Part shown: positions 59,359-64,000 of the stretch, in pieces
How the letters are laid out: each line of letters begins with the position of its first letter
How positions within the stretch are numbered: position 1 is the stretch's first letter
DNA from: Homalodisca vitripennis
Taxonomy: Eukaryota; Arthropoda; Insecta; Hemiptera; Cicadellidae
Direction of reading: 5' to 3'
Assembly (NCBI RefSeq): GCF_021130785.1
Contig: NC_060209.1
Coordinates: forward strand, 24,552,001 to 24,616,000
DNA: 64,000 nucleotides
Position numbers and translations under genes: made by a program
Notes under the pieces: generated by a model
Told to the model about the DNA's origin: nothing
The model's input: only the letters and a program-made list of their open reading frames with translations
Database searches by the model: none

Positions 59359-61908
59359 GTCTCTTTTTCACAATGTATCAACAGCCAATATAAAAGGTTT
59401 CAAATTTATCATACTTAATAAAATACAGTTTACTAATTATACTAATACTAAGTATACTAATTTTCAATAGATTTTAAACTCGAAGTATTGTGTTTGTGTA
59501 CAATTGATCTAAGGTAATGTAAAAGAACCAGAGAGACAGATCACGGGCAAAAATATTAATGGAGTGTCTGAATGATATCTATGTTTGATTGCTTTCATTT
59601 CAAGAATTGTGTAATGGAACAGCATTCTTCTCTTCTAAACATATGCTAAGAAATGTTAAGAAGTTGTTAGTTTTATCAAGAAGTCGTACACTTTTATTTT
59701 ACAATTTTATAACCACTTTGAAAACATTTACCATCATGATACTAAATAATTAAACTTGTAATATTAGAATGACTCATGAATTTAACTTCAGAAATTCACT
59801 TATTTAAGAATAATAGGTTTTTCGAATTTTCCATCATTAATATTAAAAATAAAAGACGACGTTTCAAGGATAGAAATCTGTCTTCTTTACATGTAAAAAT
59901 CTTAAGGCATGAGGATAATTAGTAACTAAAATTTATAACCATTCAGTACATGGCGGTGAACTCCTCAAACTTATAGTTAACAGCAAACCAGGTTGTATGT
60001 CAAAACAAAGGGATTGTAATTATTGTTTAGTTCATTAAGTATTTAGTAAAATGTAAGTTTGCATAATTTATATTTTATTTTCACTATTTAGTAATACTTT
60101 AAAAAGTAACCATTTAAAAGCATTTTGATAGGCTAAATTGCAATTGAAGCAAATAATCTGATTAATAAATTTTAGAGTATTTAAAATAAGGTGAGATGTG
60201 TACATTTAGATTTAGAAGTATGTATAAGAAATGTATCTAAACTTAAAAATCTGAAATACGATTTAATAAAAATATGTATTCATAAATATTGGTATTTTGG
60301 TATTGAATACGTTCTTAGCTATAAACCTACACAATTACTACTTTCATTTTAATTTCAAATTTTTTGCGCTTCTGATTCCATAGTGACATTCATGCTTACA
60401 CCCATTCCTAATTAATCTTAAAGAGGCAAAGTCTTAATCACTAATTGTAGTAAAGTAACTTTAATATTACCAAGCTATATTCCCTAATCTGCTTTAATAA
60501 TATAATACGAATACACAAAATTGATAGGTGTTGTAATGAATTTTACAACATGACTATTAAATATATATTTAAGGAAAATTTGGTTACAAAACACATTACT
60601 TATCCAGCAATTAATTTATTTCCTTCAGTTTCAAATTAGCATTCCGTTTGTGGGTCGAGCAAAGGGTTAGGAACTTAGGGAATGTAAGGGCTCGGTAATA
60701 CCCTTAGTTTCAGTCTTGCCACGAGTGCGTGTGTGGAATTCTTTACTGTTCCAGAAAACATTTATACGTAATAATCTATTTCTTGTTAGGATAAAAAAAC
60801 AGTAAATTGTGTTTTTTTTTACTTAAATATTCTTATAACTAAAAATTATTATTATTATTATGTCATGTAATAAATATGTTGGTAATCACGAAAATCGCGA
60901 AAGACTGAATCAGTTCGGCAATTTTTTAAAATACTTGTTATAATACATAAGTGATAGTAGGAAGCAAACACCTTCAGATTAAGCGTTGGCGAAAAATATT
61001 ATTCAAAGGTTTAAAAAATGTAATTTCTGTATGCATGTCTGTTCGGTAAATATTTAAAAGGTAAAGAAACTTAGAATTGAAATATTATAAGAAGCTTTAT
61101 ATCTATATAAAGCACTGAACGCGATAATAATATAGATCCAAGGGATTTGGGTGAGCGTTAACGAATATTTTTACATTAATCTTGTCAGTTTCTTTTGGGC
61201 AGATCTTTTTAATATCCACCCAGTGTCATTAAACCTAATGAGCAAATATTTGTCTGTATCATGTAATTGCACATCGCATGGATAAGTTTGAAAGTCTGTT
61301 TTAACAAATATATTTCAAGATGGTAGCTATTCGCATTAGAACAAAAATACTTAGTCAACTAATTTCTAAGATAAAATGGTATATTAAAATATATCTCGTT
61401 TAATCTCGTAAGATTAACTTAGGTTAATTCCAATCAAAATTTGGAAAATAAATATTTACTTAACAGTAATTACTTATATCGTAGAAAGGATAGTAGGGTT
61501 TTGGAAATTTACCACTGTTATATGATAGAAAACGTTTAACACAACGTTTAAAGGATATAAATCTACTATAACAAGTATAATGTACTAATAGTATTATCAC
61601 CTGTCGAAGAGAATAGATTTCATTCCTCGAAATGTAGTATACATTTAGTATCATATAACGATGTTATATATATAAAGCCCTATTATCCTTTCAAACCTTG
61701 AATTGACAATAACAAACTTAAAAAAATTCAGTATTATAGCGAAACACAAAAAAGTGTTTCTCAGGTCATTTAACATCTTGTTTTCACATGTTTTGGAAAC
61801 TTCCAGAGAGTGGCATATGAGAGAATGACATATGTTTTTATTTAGTACAAAATTGTTTACATTACTTTTGTTATTATTACTTTTATTCAGTTGTGTGAGT
61901 CCGAAGAT

Positions 61909-61923
61909 GTACTCATTGAGTAC
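61909..61923. repeat. 15-nt palindrome, U4 copy
   Basis: GTACTCATTGAGTAC, identical to 18024-18038 with the same flanks. Confidence 0.5.
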
Positions 61924-62604
61924 GAAAGGCCTCACAAAAATAAAAACTTTATATTATTGGAGAGTTTATTTAAATTAATAGATAATTTCCAATAAGACAA
62001 GAACTTCAAGAATGTATACGTACTCTTTTAAAACTCAAATATAACCCTTGATATACTTAATTCTCAGTGTTGCAGTTCACTTACAGTTACACTTTTTATG
62101 TTGATTTAAATTTCTGAATTGCAATAATGTTGAACTAGGGCTTGGACCTGATTTTTTTGGGCAAACTATTTCTGCACACTTAAACTGAACATGGTTATAC
62201 GAAATAAAAAGAAAACGCATAGTTAAAAAGCTATAAAAACCTTTCCACTTTGTTACCTAATTCCATGTTTGATTCCATGTTTTTTACCTAATTCAGTGTA
62301 AAGATGACATTTTTCTTGGGCTATCTTCCCTCATAATTCTGAATTGTGTTCATTAGGTTAAGTATTATAATAGTGTTCAAATAAAAGTTTCCATTAACCT
62401 AACGAAGGTATTGCAATGTAAGAGTACATTGAAGGAGTATTTTGTTACTGACACTAAGCATTGTTTCCTTTATATTATATTTCTATGAATAAGTGTCACT
62501 TGTTTAAAATCTCATATGACTGTACACAGTTTGCTTACAAATTTATTCAGCTATTTTCTCGTTACTGTTTTGGGAACCAATAATAGAAATGTAAAAATAT
62601 TCGC

Positions 62605-62795
62605 TAGCGCTCAGCCAAATCCCATGGAGACATTCCATCATCCAAAATTGTGCTACTTATGTGCTAAGTTCCAAGCAAAATTCGTGCAATTCCACAGATC
62701 AGTTCATTTTCTAGATATTGTCTGGGAAGACAGACAGAAAGTCATTCTTCCAGCCCTACGAGTCGTAGGCTTCAATAAACCTCAGCCAATAACTT
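62605..62795 (+). repeat. ~200 bp interspersed repeat, U4 copy
   Basis: Same element as at 18700, very close to the U1 copy (both have GACAGACAGAAAG and GTCGTAGGCTTC). It lacks GTG in CATGGAGTGACAT. Confidence 0.6.
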
Positions 62796-63429
62796 ATAAT
62801 AATAATAATAATTAATAATTATTATACTGCTATTATTATACTATAATATTATTACTCCTCTTAAAATGCATTCTTAAAACAAGTGTGTACATTGTATTAG
62901 CCCATAAAAGGAATATAAAATAGTCTATTTCTTGTAAGTAAACAAAGTGAAAAAATATGAACGTATAACTGACACACGAGATTCAAAGATATTTAGTATT
63001 AATGCATAAACATGTTATTGTATACTGAAGTCTCTTGCAGTGTTAAAATAAGTATAAACGTATAACTCAGGAGACTTGGCAACCTGGAGCCTCTAGCAAT
63101 ATGCTGCAGACTTTTAATCTCTTTTTAACCGTCAAGCTGTCCAATATTTATGGGTTGTTTTTGGTACTCTGAATAAATGTTTGTTGACCTTAAACCCCCG
63201 AGACGGAAAAGAAATAATATACAGTTTCCTCCCAAGTCACAATATGTCATTCCCGAAAGAGTGGAATTATTTTGTTGTTTCACAAAACCTTCCTTGCTAA
63301 CATCGTCTGTTATTACATATTTCACTTCTCTGATTTCTATTTAATTGAAATATACTTCTTAACAAAGTTTATGAAATTTTAAATTACGTACGTATCAAAA
63401 TCTTTTACTGCCTCGTGCAGCTGAAAATA

Positions 63430-63567
63430 ATACCTAATACCTTGTGACAAACTTGTTTATTTAGAAAACATCATGTAGCGTACATTCCTTTTGCAAGGGA
63501 GTGTCATTGCAGATTATTGATATCTCCCACGGGAACTTGTGAATCCCAATCGATAAATAATCAGCCA
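63430..63567 (-). mobile_element. LINE fragment truncated at the end of the array, U4
   Basis: Keeps only the CTTGTTTATTTAGAAAACA version of the duplicated motif also seen in U1 (near 19670). It ends at AATCAGCCAC where the other units continue AGAAACTTA. Confidence 0.5.
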
Positions 63568-63670
63568 CCCCCCCCCCCACCCCCCCCCCCCCCCACCCCC
63601 CCCCCCCCCCACCCCCCCCCCCCCCCACCCCCCCCCCCCCCCACCCCCCCCCCCCCCCACCCCCCCCCAC
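63568..63670. repeat. Poly-C / C(n)A minisatellite at the end of the array
   Basis: About 100 bp of C runs (roughly 9-16 each) separated by single A bases. The minus strand is G-run rich and could form G-quadruplexes. Proline- or glycine-only reading frames across it are artefacts. Confidence 0.9.
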
Positions 63671-64000
63671 AAACTTCAGTAAACGCCAGTGTAAATTTCG
63701 TTAATTAATTAGGAAAATGCATAGTTCGGTAATGCAAACCAAAACTTAGTTTCTCGTGTAACTTGCATGCTCATACACATTTCTAGTAACATGGAAAATT
63801 ATATCTAAATACCGCATATAGTTGTAGGTTGTATTGATTTTATAATATTAAGAGCTGTAAGAAAAGGAAAGAACGGCTACGCAAAGGTTGGTACGTTGGT
63901 TAAAAGCTTTATGTATGCAAAAATTTAAATGTTACTATTAAACAACTGGTCGGTGTGTCATAGAGTTTTGAAAACAATCAATTCAAAATCATTGACTTAT
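63671..64000. other. Sequence beyond the array
   Basis: No match to any unit. AT-rich, with no ORF or repeat that I can recognise. It may be unique flanking DNA, or a different part of the genome joined through the C-rich tract. Confidence 0.6.

Larger units (their letters stand above)
52783..63567 (+). repeat. Tandem segmental repeat, unit 4 (U4), with an ~8.5 kb internal deletion
   Basis: Starts like U1. At 55058/55059 TGGAGAAT joins CTACTCATACATT, skipping the equivalent of U1 ~2.49-11.0 kb (both LINE relics' neighbourhoods, fossil exons, first CA/TA site). It then continues collinearly to the minus-strand LINE relic, where it breaks off in a C-rich tract. Intervening DNA is AT-rich without recognisable genes. 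Confidence 0.93.

Noticed and set aside
63461..63708. Poly-Gly and poly-Pro frames at the end of the window
   Set aside because: Produced by the C(n)A tract; not a real proline- or glycine-rich protein.

Overview
The window is AT-rich, intron- and transposon-type eukaryotic DNA, almost certainly from an arthropod and most likely an insect. The grounds are jockey/CR1-like LINE remnants, a pogo-type DNA transposon, a TA-target MITE, a tRNA-derived SINE head, long dinucleotide microsatellites and no bacterial-style gene packing. The order cannot be fixed from sequence alone. I find no intact host gene. Every long open frame is a transposase fragment, a decayed LINE piece, a short coding-like relic or a microsatellite artefact.

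The dominant structure is a head-to-tail array of one very large repeat unit, full length about 20-21 kb, present in four copies that are each rearranged differently. Unit 1 (U1) runs 1-20590 and lacks the last ~1 kb. Unit 2 (U2, 23553-33552) starts part-way in, at the equivalent of U1 ~11.87 kb, and runs to the unit end. Unit 3 (U3) is 33553-52782. Unit 4 (U4, 52783 to about 63567) lacks ~8.5 kb and stops in a C-rich tract. Positions 1, 33553 and 52783 are homologous, so the U3-to-U4 period is 19230 bp. Between U1 and U2 lie a ~475 bp inverted copy of a U3-type segment (20588-21061) and a 2487 bp pogo-like transposon (21064-23550) whose two flanks come from different places in the unit.

Within a unit, in plus-strand order (U1 coordinates), I see: an AT microsatellite and half-tRNA relic (0.3-0.5 kb); a very conserved ~220 bp block (1.0-1.25 kb); a conserved 60-61 codon ORF behind a splice-acceptor-like site (2.45 kb); minus-strand fossil exons (3.4-3.8 kb); a plus-strand coding-like block sharing a stop codon (3.95-4.2 kb); a plus-strand LINE reverse-transcriptase 3' end (4.26-5.15 kb); a CA/TA microsatellite (6.85 kb); unrecognised coding-like blocks (9.4 and 10.1 kb); an (ACAA)n block (13.9 kb); a second CA/TA microsatellite (15.2 kb); another coding-like block (15.55 kb); a palindrome (18.02 kb); a ~200 bp interspersed repeat (18.7 kb); and a minus-strand LINE fragment (19.5-19.9 kb).

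Units resemble one another in patches: U1 and U4 at the start and in the 14-19 kb part, U1 and U2 near 12.5-13.3 kb, U3 and U4 near 12-14 kb. This suggests unequal exchange or gene conversion after duplication. Unit-specific insertions (a 681 bp MITE and a 562 bp insert in U3, the pogo element between U1 and U2) post-date the duplications. All family identifications come from reading motifs by eye; no database search was possible.
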